Assembly (NCBI GenBank): GCA_900539675.1
Contig: UQDJ01000013.1
Location: 1 to 42,465 of the forward strand
DNA from: an uncultured Coriobacteriaceae bacterium
Lineage (GTDB): Bacteria; Actinomycetota; Coriobacteriia; Coriobacteriales; Eggerthellaceae
DNA length: 42,465 nt
Direction of reading: 5' to 3'
Below, in pieces: positions 26,625-34,627 of the stretch. Positions within the stretch are counted from its first letter, which is position 1. Each line of letters begins with the position of its first letter. A program made the position numbers and the translations under genes. The notes under the pieces are model-generated. The model made no database searches. It was not told where the DNA came from and worked only from the letters and a program-made list of their open reading frames with translations.

Positions 26625-26936
26625 CTAGTTCAAACCGGAACCAGAAATGCCACGTTTAACCGTGCGGCGTTTGCGCTTGGGCGGCTCAATCGGCTCGCGA
26701 AAATCCAACATCATTTGCTCCACTGGAGCATCATCAGTCACTTCGCGATCAGGTACCTTTTCGACATCCTTTACACTCCAAGCCAGTGCTTCAGAACCGT
26801 ACAACTCAAGCATCTGATAGCGGGCATCCTGCACATTTAATTTCGAACCCGCACGATGATCGCTCTCGAATTCGATGACGCTCGACTTTGGCGCTTCTCC
26901 CTTAGGAGAAACGATAGTTGCACGATAACGGGTCAT
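26625..26936 (-). CDS. Hypothetical protein, 103 residues
   Basis: I do not recognise a family. The protein is soluble and charged, with a likely alpha/beta N-terminal half (MTRYRATIVSPKGEAPKSS, then a segment with YQMLELYGSEALAWSVKDVE) and a basic C-terminus (PPKRKRRTVKRGISGSG) that could bind nucleic acid. AAAGGAG lies 13 bases before the ATG, rather far. The long composed frame and start site suggest a real gene. It converges with the surface protein and diverges from the split dehydratase operon. Confidence 0.6.
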   Translation of the reverse strand: MTRYRATIVSPKGEAPKSSVIEFESDHRAGSKLNVQDARYQMLELYGSEALAWSVKDVEKVPDREVTDDAPVEQMMLDFREPIEPPKRKRRTVKRGISGSGLN

Positions 26937-27293
26937 GAAACGCTCTTTGCTCCTTTATATTGATGTATCTACGCATCGCTCATGTACCATGGCGGCAAGC
27001 AACTGCTGGCCCCTTGAAAGGTACTCGGTTGCAATTGCGGTCAACTGCTGCAGCCCAAAAGGTAATGAGTCAAACTTGCTAACACCCGTTGCAGCACTGA
27101 AATGCAATCGGTCACAATTGCGGACTGCTGCAACACTGAGCGGCAATCAGTAGCAATTCATACTTACAGACAATAGTTTAATTGCCATTTTCATCCCCCA
27201 CAGGATAACGCAAGATGAATTCCCTATGGATACTCTCAGCGAAACGACGAAATCATCAGAAAATAGAGCGGTTGTCTTTCTCCAGGGAGGAAT
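26937..27293. other. 357-bp divergent intergenic region with repeated elements
   Basis: No gene is evident. It must hold the promoters of the 103-residue gene (minus) and the dehydratase operon (plus), but I find no convincing boxes. CAATTGCGG followed by CTGCTGCA occurs twice (27032-27052 and 27115-27132). GTTGCAGCACTGAAATGCAATC and CTGCAACACTGAGCGGCAATC are further related segments. Confidence 0.6.
27032..27132. repeat. Imperfect direct repeat upstream of dehydratase operon
   Basis: The element CAATTGCGG-(3 bases or none)-CTGCTGCA is present at 27032-27052 and 27115-27132, 83 bases apart. The sequences between also share CAGCACTGA/CAACACTGA motifs. Confidence 0.65.
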
Positions 27294-28292
27294 ATGAACC
27301 CACTCGATTTACGCCCAAAACAAGACTACAGCGATATCCAAACCATTGGCATTCCTCAAGCGCTGCTCTATTATCGCTACAGCGTAATGTGGAAAACGTT
27401 TTTTGAGGCACTTGGCCGTAGAGTTATTGAGAGTAAACCATCCGATCGCTCCGTACTGAGCGAAGGCGAAAAAGTTTCTATTGACGAATGCTGCCTTGCA
27501 TCCAAACTCTATTTGGGTCATGTGGCAAGCCTCATCGATCAGTGTGATGCCCTGTTTATCCCCAGCGTGGATAACCTTGGCCTTCACCGTGATTTTTGTA
27601 CCAAATTCCAAGCCCTGCCGGATTTGGTAGAAAACTCATTCCCCCGCCACACGCTTCGTCTAATCTCTTGCGAAGTAGACAAGCTTGATACTGGCATTGA
27701 TGCAGAAGAGGCCTTCTTGGAAATGGGCTTGCGCTTTGGTGTGTCTAAAAAGCAAGTCAAGGAAGCGTTTCACACTGCTTTGCATGCCCAGAAAAAGCAT
27801 GACGATGCTTTGCAGCAAAAGCAAACTGCTCGTCTTAAGCAGGTCGAAAAGATGCCCAAAGAAGAGCGTCCTTTGCGCATCTTGGTGGCAGCGCATCCTT
27901 ACGTCATCCATGATCCATTTATTGGTGGTCCTATCACCGACATGCTCGATAAACTGGAAGTGTGCACGCTATTCGCCGATCACTGCGATCGTAAGCGCGC
28001 CTTGGAAAAAAGCTTCGAATTTTCCGAGACTATGCCATGGATTGTTAACCGTGAAATAATTGGTTCCATCCTGAATCTATACGACGAACTGGATGGCATT
28101 GTCTTAGTGAGCGCCTTTCCCTGTGGACCCGATTCCATGACCAACGACGCCGTAGTGCGCTGCATCAAGGGCAAACCTATTTTGTCTATTACGGTTGATG
28201 CACAAAGCGGCACAGCAGGCTTGGAAACACGCCTGGAAAGTTTCGTAGATATTTTGCATTATCAAAAACGAGGAGGTTATCTGCATGGCTAA
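27294..28292 (+). CDS. DUF2229 / 2-hydroxyacyl-CoA dehydratase-like subunit A
   Basis: The 332-residue protein resembles the DUF2229 module of activase-related proteins and the HgdB/C fold. It has IGIPQALLYYRYSVMWKTFF near residue 18, cysteines at 66-67, 84 and 102 that may hold Fe-S, and a C-terminal DAQSGTAGLETRLESFVD (about 302-319). That tail is clearly related to the next protein's tail. It is first in a three-gene operon; AGGGAGG lies three bases before the ATG. It overlaps the next gene by eight bases. It probably forms a heterodimer with that partner. The reaction is unknown. Confidence 0.85.
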   Translation: MNPLDLRPKQDYSDIQTIGIPQALLYYRYSVMWKTFFEALGRRVIESKPSDRSVLSEGEKVSIDECCLASKLYLGHVASLIDQCDALFIPSVDNLGLHRDFCTKFQALPDLVENSFPRHTLRLISCEVDKLDTGIDAEEAFLEMGLRFGVSKKQVKEAFHTALHAQKKHDDALQQKQTARLKQVEKMPKEERPLRILVAAHPYVIHDPFIGGPITDMLDKLEVCTLFADHCDRKRALEKSFEFSETMPWIVNREIIGSILNLYDELDGIVLVSAFPCGPDSMTNDAVVRCIKGKPILSITVDAQSGTAGLETRLESFVDILHYQKRGGYLHG

Positions 28293-29496
28293 CATCAAAA
28301 CCCCTGTTAACCGCATTGCCGATACCTTAAAGCGTCGCTACTCTGACGACGCTATAGCAGACGTAACCCTGCAGCCTGGCAAACCGCAGGCACTGCGCAC
28401 CAAGCCTTCCAAAAAGCACAAAAAGGACCGCCACTCCCGCAAGCGTGTGGCTTTCCTGCGCTATACCTATTACGATATCGCTTTTCGCTTTTTCGTCGAA
28501 GAAGTACTGGATGCCGACTTCATCAGTCTGCCTGAAGCTACGCGTAAAACCTTAGAAATGGGCACCTTGAACAGCACCGACTTTGTATGTGCACCCTTCA
28601 AACATATTTTAGGCGACTATATTGAAGCGCTTGAAATGGGAGCTGATGTATTGGTGCAGTTCACCGGCCCGTGTCGTTTGGGTTACTACGGTGAACTTCA
28701 GGAATCCATTCTGCGCGATATGGGCTACGATTTTGAAATGCTCAATTTTGCAGCTGTCAGCGGTAAACCCGCACAGGAATACATCAAAACCTGCAAGGAA
28801 AAGGTCAACCCCGATCTGTCAATTCCTAAGGGCGCTAAAAACTTCCTGGTAGTGCTTAAAATGATTGAACTTCTGGATGCCTACAACGACAAGTACTTAG
28901 AGCTTGCGGGCTTCGAAAAAGAGCCCGGATCGTTCGAGCGCGCCCGCAAAGATTTCTTTGCCGATATGAATACCGTCACCAACGGCACCCAGATGAATGC
29001 TGTCTACAAAAAGGGTATGCGCACCTTAGAAGAGTTGCCTGTCGAAAAACCCAACGATCCCATCCGCGTTGGCCTTATTGGCGAATTCTTCACTGCGGTA
29101 GATCCCCGGTCCAATCTCTACATTGAAGACAAGCTTTCGAACATGGGTGTAAGCCTGGCGCGTGCCATGAATATGACTAATCGCATCTTGCACTACAACG
29201 AAGAAAACTTACGTCGCAGCATTCCCGAATATGTCAAGTTCGACATGGGCCCCACATCCACTCTGACCATTGCCGCTGCAAAGCGTTATGCAGAAGCGGG
29301 CTTTGACGGCTTAATCCATATGAAGTCTTCGGGATGCACACCCGAAATTGACTGCATGCCCGTGCTGCAACGACTGAGCAATGATTATCACATTCCTATT
29401 TTGTTCCTCAGCTACGATTCGCAGACCAGCGACACTGGCCTCGATACTCGCCTTGAGGCCTTCTACGACATGATTGCTATGAGAAAGGCTCGCTAA
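28285..29496 (+). CDS. 2-hydroxyacyl-CoA dehydratase (HgdB-like) subunit B
   Basis: The 403-residue protein is of the HgdB/double-cubane protein superfamily. It has a basic N-terminus, then cysteines in DFVCAPFKH, TGPCRLGYYGE and SSGCTPEIDC that are suited to Fe-S ligation. The C-terminal SYDSQTSDTGLDTRLEAFYD (about 376-395) is shared with the upstream partner. AGGAGG within the upstream gene gives translational coupling, and its stop overlaps the activase start by one base. Relatives either dehydrate 2-hydroxyacyl-CoA or, as double-cubane proteins, reduce small molecules. The choice cannot be made here. Confidence 0.87.
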   Translation: MANIKTPVNRIADTLKRRYSDDAIADVTLQPGKPQALRTKPSKKHKKDRHSRKRVAFLRYTYYDIAFRFFVEEVLDADFISLPEATRKTLEMGTLNSTDFVCAPFKHILGDYIEALEMGADVLVQFTGPCRLGYYGELQESILRDMGYDFEMLNFAAVSGKPAQEYIKTCKEKVNPDLSIPKGAKNFLVVLKMIELLDAYNDKYLELAGFEKEPGSFERARKDFFADMNTVTNGTQMNAVYKKGMRTLEELPVEKPNDPIRVGLIGEFFTAVDPRSNLYIEDKLSNMGVSLARAMNMTNRILHYNEENLRRSIPEYVKFDMGPTSTLTIAAAKRYAEAGFDGLIHMKSSGCTPEIDCMPVLQRLSNDYHIPILFLSYDSQTSDTGLDTRLEAFYDMIAMRKAR

Positions 29497-30467
29497 TGAC
29501 TTCCGCATTTCTTGGTATAGATACCGGTTCCATTTCCACCAAAGGCGTCATCATTGATGAAGCGGGCACTATTATGGCTCGTTCGTATTTATGGACCGAA
29601 GGCAACCCTGCCGATGCCGCAAAGCGCGTCGTGGATGACCTTGCCAGCCAGATTGACCACAACGAAGTAACTGTTGAAGCCGTGGGCACCACAGGCAGTG
29701 CGCGTCGCTTGGTGGGCGCCATTCTTAACGCTACGGTTATCAAAAATGAAATTACCGCCCATGCAGTAGGCACTACCCATCTGCATCCCGACGTACGCAC
29801 CATCTTAGAAATTGGTGGTCAGGACTCGAAGATTATCTGTGTTGAAAACGGCATTGCTACCGACTATGCCATGAACACATTGTGCGCTGCGGGCACAGGA
29901 TCGTTTTTGTCCAGCCAGGCGCATCGTTTAGGTGTAGAAGTGGAAGACTTCGGCACCATTGCCCTCTCATCAAAGCATCCCGCCAATATTGCTGCGCGCT
30001 GCACGGTATTCGCTGAAAGCGACCTGGTACACAAATTGCAGGTAGGCTATGCCCGAGAAGATGTTATCGCTGGTTTGTGCAAGGCTGTTGCCACCAACTA
30101 CCTGAACAATGTGGGTAAGGGTAAACGCATTGTGGCTCCAGTCGTCTTCCAAGGCGGCGTCAGCAAGAACGTGGGCGTGGTGCACTTTTTCGAAGAAACG
30201 TTAGGCCAAGAAGTTCTCGTTGACCCCGATGGCCATTTGATGGGCGCATTCGGTGCTGCACTTTTGGCAGCCGACTCGCCACAATCAAAGCGCGTTCCTT
30301 TTGACTTCAATATTGATGACATTGACTTCACCACCCGTGAAGTGGTGTGCAAGAAGTGCGCCAACCATTGCGAAATCGTGTGCGTCTATCGCGATGATGA
30401 ACTTATCGACTCATGGGGTAATCGTTGCGACAAGGGCGCCATTCGCCCCCGCACAAAGACGAAATAA
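29496..30467 (+). CDS. Acyl-CoA dehydratase activase (HgdC/BadF-like ATPase)
   Basis: The 323-residue ATPase has the ASKHA-fold phosphate loop GIDTGSISTKG (7-17), IGGQDSK (106-112), the cluster cysteines C130 (NTLCAAGTGSF) and C169 (AARCTVF), and GGVSKN plus MGAFGAALLA near the C-terminus. In known activases a dimer shares one 4Fe-4S cluster and uses ATP to push an electron into the dehydratase. An extra tail holds C285, C288, C292, C296 and C311 (CKKCANHC, GNRC), matching a motif after the second ATPase of the fused protein. Last gene of the operon, coupled by a one-base overlap. Confidence 0.92.
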   Translation: MTSAFLGIDTGSISTKGVIIDEAGTIMARSYLWTEGNPADAAKRVVDDLASQIDHNEVTVEAVGTTGSARRLVGAILNATVIKNEITAHAVGTTHLHPDVRTILEIGGQDSKIICVENGIATDYAMNTLCAAGTGSFLSSQAHRLGVEVEDFGTIALSSKHPANIAARCTVFAESDLVHKLQVGYAREDVIAGLCKAVATNYLNNVGKGKRIVAPVVFQGGVSKNVGVVHFFEETLGQEVLVDPDGHLMGAFGAALLAADSPQSKRVPFDFNIDDIDFTTREVVCKKCANHCEIVCVYRDDELIDSWGNRCDKGAIRPRTKTK

Positions 30468-30535
30468 TGTATGGCACATCCTTTTATGTACAACATCAAT
30501 GACGAAACAGGATGTCGCTTGAAATAACCATCGAC

Positions 30536-30575
30536 GACAAAGTGACAAAGTGACAAAGTGACAAAGTGACAAAGT
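30536..30575. repeat. Five perfect 8-bp tandem repeats after the activase gene
   Basis: GACAAAGT is repeated five times without mismatch, then decays into CGCAAAAC and GGCAAAGC. It lies 68 bases past the activase stop and before the terminator. Eight bp is out of frame, so it is not a coding expansion. Confidence 0.95.
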
Positions 30576-30651
30576 CGCAAAACGGCAAAGCAGCACGCCA
30601 ACCACGTCAGACAAACAACTGCAGCTAGCCGGCGCAAGCCCCAAACGGCAC

Positions 30652-30685
30652 GAGGCTAGGGATTAATTCCCTAGCCTCTTTTATT
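30652..30685 (+). terminator. Strong Rho-independent terminator
   Basis: A perfect 11-bp stem GAGGCTAGGGA / TCCCTAGCCTC with loop TTAAT is followed by TTTTATT. It ends the split dehydratase operon, about 185 bases after the activase stop. Confidence 0.93.
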
Positions 30686-30769
30686 GATGAAGCCTATCAA
30701 GTCATAAGATACGCTTCCAAGCTTTCGTACCACAAAGCTTTCGCGTAATAGGCAATATGCTTCAAAGGT

Positions 30770-32878
30770 TTATCGTGTTGAGCGAATAACGCTGCGTGCC
30801 TGAAAGTACGTCAATGCAAAGTACAGCGCATATACCACCAAAAACGCCGCTGCCGTGATAGTTGCCACAGTACCAATCTCAATTTGGCCAAATAAGCTGA
30901 CCACGTCCATAACCACAGCCAACGCGCAGATCGAATGCGCGATGGCAAGCGCCAGCGGGAAGAAAAACGCAATCGCAATCTGTTTGAACAAAGCGCCATC
31001 AATCATGCCCTGTGTTGCCCCCAACTTGCTCAGCAGCTGATACCTACGACGATTATCCGATGCGGCGGTGAGCTGCTGGATTGCCAGAATAGCTGCGCAG
31101 GCCACCACCAGTACCAAGCCGATATAAATCGCAAGATAGCTCACCATGGTGGTCGTGTTTACGCTTTGCGCGAAAACATCCTGCTTCGTCTGATACATAG
31201 ACACTGGCCATGTTGCACCATTACTACCATCGTCTCGCTGGATGGTTTTCAGCATATCGTTAAAGGCGTCTTCATCTGAAGCGTTGTAATACTGAACATC
31301 CAGAATCGATGTCCATAAATTCTGTTGCGCCTCTTGCGGGAACTCGTCATCGTTGATGATCATGAAACCCGCCTCATGGGCAACCGATGTGGTTTCAATA
31401 GTCGTAGTACTTATATCAGGAACAAGCGTAAATTCGCGCCCATAAATTGATACCGCTTTCTGCGTTACTGCCACATCCCTCAAATACGGTTGCGTTTCAG
31501 CAAAATCTGACGACAACATTACCTGCCCAGCTGGCACACTCACCGGTTGCAAGCCCGCCATTTCAAGCGCTTCATTATATTGAGAAAGCTTCACCAACGA
31601 ATAGCTTTGCTGCTCAGCATAGCTCGATACCGCAGAAGAGTAATCAATCAGCTTCTTGCCCAAAATGGCATCGGTATCTGCAAACGTGGTATCACTGGCA
31701 TAAAAATCCAACTGAGCAGTTTTACGTACCGTGGTATCCCAATCATTATTACCCAGCACAAGAGCACTTTCGCGCAGACCAGCAGCCATGTCTTTAGTGG
31801 TAGACAAGGTTGGGGCATCATCATTTCCTGCAGCCCCTTCATTTGCGCCCGTCCCATCAACGTCATAGTACGTGCGAACCGATGCATCGTAATGGGTCTG
31901 CTGATCTACGGCACCCTGCGTTGCATTGCAGATGCCAATGCCGCCACACACGCTGGTAATTGCCAAGAACAGCGTGATGCAGATAACGCCCATCGAAATA
32001 AAGGTCGAATTAATGCGTGATGCCACCTGACGCAGCACAAACATATTGAGTCCGCGATAATACACCGGCGTTATACTTTGCAGCACGCGCAGCAAAAAGC
32101 CTGCCAACGAATAGAAAAACAGTAGCGTACCCACACACACCAACACTGTTGCCAACTGGAACGATCCATCGCCAGCCACTAAACCATTATTCAACAGTGT
32201 TTTATATGCCACCGCAATTAAAACCACCGCAACAATGAACAGAACAAAACACAGCGGTATACTGCGCAGTTTCAACGCGTCATTTTTGCGATCGGCATTT
32301 ATCAGATCGATCAGCCTTGCGCGAACCAGATAGCCTACATTAATCAGTAACGACAGCGCAAAAATAATGGCAAATACCACTACGGTCTTAGCCGCCATGT
32401 CGGGCGCAAACAAAAACGTGAAGCCGCTCGACATATCAACCACGAACATAGCTGCAGATACTGCCACCAATAGCTGGGACATCGCCACACCCACAATGAG
32501 GCCAGCAATTAAAGAAGCAGCGCCTACCATAACGGTTTCTGCCGCCATTAAGCACAACAACCTTGCACGTGTCATACCCAAAAGCAAATACAAACCGAAT
32601 TCTTTATTGCGACGCTTAATCAGAAAGCGGCTGGCGTACACTACCAGAAACGTCAGGATGGCAATAATAACCACCGACACCATATCTACCAGCATGCCTA
32701 CCGCATCAAGCGCCTGAGCCTGCGTGTCATTGAGCGCCAACACGGCGGATTGCATCTGGATGGAATTAAAGGCATAAAATACCGCTACGCCAATCATCAA
32801 TGTAAAGAAATAGATGGCGAAGTCCTTATAAGAACGGCGTGCATTCGCCCAAGCAAGCTTAAGCGTCACCAAACTCAC
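30770..32878 (-). CDS. BceB-like FtsX-domain ABC transporter permease
   Basis: The 702-residue protein starts with LKLAWANARRSYKDFAIYFF, typical of BceB/YxdM-type permeases. About seven helices lie in residues 18-315, a large extracellular region at about 316-570, and three helices at the C-terminus, which is the BceB layout. With the ATPase it should move or free peptide antibiotics or lipid-linked targets from the membrane. It overlaps the ATPase gene by 20 bases, so translation is coupled. A divergent two-component system is the likely regulator. Substrate unknown. Confidence 0.9.
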   Translation of the reverse strand: MSLVTLKLAWANARRSYKDFAIYFFTLMIGVAVFYAFNSIQMQSAVLALNDTQAQALDAVGMLVDMVSVVIIAILTFLVVYASRFLIKRRNKEFGLYLLLGMTRARLLCLMAAETVMVGAASLIAGLIVGVAMSQLLVAVSAAMFVVDMSSGFTFLFAPDMAAKTVVVFAIIFALSLLINVGYLVRARLIDLINADRKNDALKLRSIPLCFVLFIVAVVLIAVAYKTLLNNGLVAGDGSFQLATVLVCVGTLLFFYSLAGFLLRVLQSITPVYYRGLNMFVLRQVASRINSTFISMGVICITLFLAITSVCGGIGICNATQGAVDQQTHYDASVRTYYDVDGTGANEGAAGNDDAPTLSTTKDMAAGLRESALVLGNNDWDTTVRKTAQLDFYASDTTFADTDAILGKKLIDYSSAVSSYAEQQSYSLVKLSQYNEALEMAGLQPVSVPAGQVMLSSDFAETQPYLRDVAVTQKAVSIYGREFTLVPDISTTTIETTSVAHEAGFMIINDDEFPQEAQQNLWTSILDVQYYNASDEDAFNDMLKTIQRDDGSNGATWPVSMYQTKQDVFAQSVNTTTMVSYLAIYIGLVLVVACAAILAIQQLTAASDNRRRYQLLSKLGATQGMIDGALFKQIAIAFFFPLALAIAHSICALAVVMDVVSLFGQIEIGTVATITAAAFLVVYALYFALTYFQARSVIRSTR

Positions 32879-33671
32879 CTTCTTCCAGTTGAGCAGCGGT
32901 AACTACGATGCGCGAATAGAATTCTTTTCTCTCATCGTCACGCTTGCCCATCTGACCCCACAGCTTGCCATCGCGAATGAACAACACACGATCACAATAG
33001 CTGGCAACCTTAGCATCATGCGTCACCATCAAAATAGTGGTGCCCCCCTTATGCAAAAATTCCAGTGTACCCATCAAGTCACGAGCACTGCGTGTATCCA
33101 GCGCACCGGTAGGTTCATCGGCCAACACTAAATGCGGCTTGGTAATAACCGCTCGTGCCGCTGCTGCGCGCTGTTTCTGACCACCCGAAACTTCATACGG
33201 ATAACGATTCAGCGTTTCGGCAATACCCAGCTGCTGCGCCAAAGCATTCACACGCGGCACCACCTCCGAAGAAGGCACGTGGGTAAGCGTGAGCGCCAAC
33301 GCAATGTTTTCCCTGATAGTGAGCGTATCCAGTAAGTTGGAATCCTGGAAAATAAAGCCTAGTTGTTCGCGACGAAAACGTGCCACTTCGCGCGATGACA
33401 TACCAACCACGTTCTTACCGCCAATAATGACCGAACCGTTAGTGGGCACATCGATGGTTGCAAGGCAATTGAGCAGGGTAGATTTGCCCGATCCGCTGGG
33501 GCCCATAATGGCGACAAATTCGCCCGGAGCCACCGTAAACGTCACATGATCTAACGCACGCGTCATACTCTCAGTGTGTTTATGGTGCTTGGAGTGCCCT
33601 CTGGATCCTGCTCGCGTGGCACCTCCATAGCATTTAGAAATGTCGCGCACTTCCACAATTGCGTTGGTCAT
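32859..33671 (-). CDS. ABC transporter ATP-binding protein, BceA-like
   Basis: The 270-residue ATPase has Walker A GPSGSGKST (57-65), Q109, signature VSGGQKQ (161-167), Walker B LVLADEPT (about 181-188) and the H-loop H218. Residues 18-36 are an unusual basic insertion (RGHSKHHKHTES) before the first conserved strand. I chose the ATG at 33669-33671 (MTNAIVEVRD), with AAGGGAA upstream; a frame open to 33875 has no family similarity. It is the energy subunit for the overlapping permease gene and is divergent from the response regulator. Confidence 0.92.
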   Translation of the reverse strand: MTNAIVEVRDISKCYGGATRAGSRGHSKHHKHTESMTRALDHVTFTVAPGEFVAIMGPSGSGKSTLLNCLATIDVPTNGSVIIGGKNVVGMSSREVARFRREQLGFIFQDSNLLDTLTIRENIALALTLTHVPSSEVVPRVNALAQQLGIAETLNRYPYEVSGGQKQRAAAARAVITKPHLVLADEPTGALDTRSARDLMGTLEFLHKGGTTILMVTHDAKVASYCDRVLFIRDGKLWGQMGKRDDERKEFYSRIVVTAAQLEEGEFGDA

Positions 33672-33912
33672 GGTGAATTCCCTTCTATCTGTATAGTCAG
33701 CTTGCATTGCAGAGGCACTTTGATACACGCAATTGATCGCGGTTATCGCCCGTACGCGGCATAGTACCAAGCTGCATGTCCCAAGCATTTCCAACCGTGC
33801 ACGAACAAGCCTACGCAAGAAAACTTGCAGCCACTTGGCACCTACCTTACATTTAGCTGACTTTCTGCCTGTCAAGCTGTCCCACTCGCGTCCAAGTGCC
33901 TACAATGGCACC

Positions 33913-34626
33913 ATGGCGAAAGACTCACTACATAACAAAACAATTCTTCTGGTCGATGACGAACCAGAGCTTTTAAACCTGCTCAAAACGGTTCTCGCAG
34001 CTGATGGGTTTGAAACGGTGATTACCGCAAGCGATGTAGCAAGCGGCCTCAGTGCTTACGAACAGCACCATCCCGACCTGGCAATTTTGGATGTGGCACT
34101 TCCCGATGGCGATGGCTTTACCTTGTGTACCTATTTGCGATCACTTTCCAAGGGTCATCCCCTACCCGTAATCTTTTTAACAGCTAAAGACGAAACGTCA
34201 GATCGTCTTACCGGTTTGCGCTCGGGAGCTGACGACTATCTCACAAAGCCCTTTTCTGCCCAGGAACTCATCCTGCGAATGTATGCCGTTTTACGCCGTT
34301 GCTACCCAGAAGATGACCCCGTGTTGCACTTGGCGCACTGCACTATTGATTTGGACAATGTAGAAGTACATAAAGACGGATGTGATCCAGTCTTTTTGAC
34401 TGCTAAAGAAAGTGAACTGTTACACATACTGGCCAACAATGCCAATCGCATCGTCACAACAGACCATCTCTGCGAAGAATGTTGGGGTTCTTCGTTTGGA
34501 TACGAACAGAGCCTCATGACTCACGTTCGTCGCATTCGCGAAAAAATCGAGCTCAATCCATCAAAGCCCGAATCCTTAATCACCATGAAAGGTTTAGGTT
34601 ACAAACTCCTGGTAAAGGAGTCCTAA
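33913..34626 (+). CDS. OmpR-family response regulator
   Basis: The 237-residue protein has a receiver domain with the acidic pair D15-D16, phosphoacceptor D60 (AILDVALPDGDG) and K112 (TKPF). A winged-helix DNA-binding domain follows (about 135-235, LTAKESELLHILANNANRIV and VRRIREKIE, GLGYKL). The ATG at 33913 begins directly at the domain; a 60-residue upstream extension is not family-like. No clear ribosome site is seen, and a TACAAT box sits seven bases upstream, so a leaderless transcript is possible. It is one base from the kinase gene. It likely controls the divergent ABC genes. Confidence 0.92.
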   Translation: MAKDSLHNKTILLVDDEPELLNLLKTVLAADGFETVITASDVASGLSAYEQHHPDLAILDVALPDGDGFTLCTYLRSLSKGHPLPVIFLTAKDETSDRLTGLRSGADDYLTKPFSAQELILRMYAVLRRCYPEDDPVLHLAHCTIDLDNVEVHKDGCDPVFLTAKESELLHILANNANRIVTTDHLCEECWGSSFGYEQSLMTHVRRIREKIELNPSKPESLITMKGLGYKLLVKES

Positions 34627-34627
34627 G

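Noticed and set aside
33672..33875. Upstream extension of the ABC ATPase frame
   Set aside because: It has no family similarity and the internal ATG has a good ribosome site.
33733..33912. Upstream extension of the response regulator
   Set aside because: It is a basic, composition-unlike leader not found in OmpR-family proteins; the receiver domain begins at the internal ATG.
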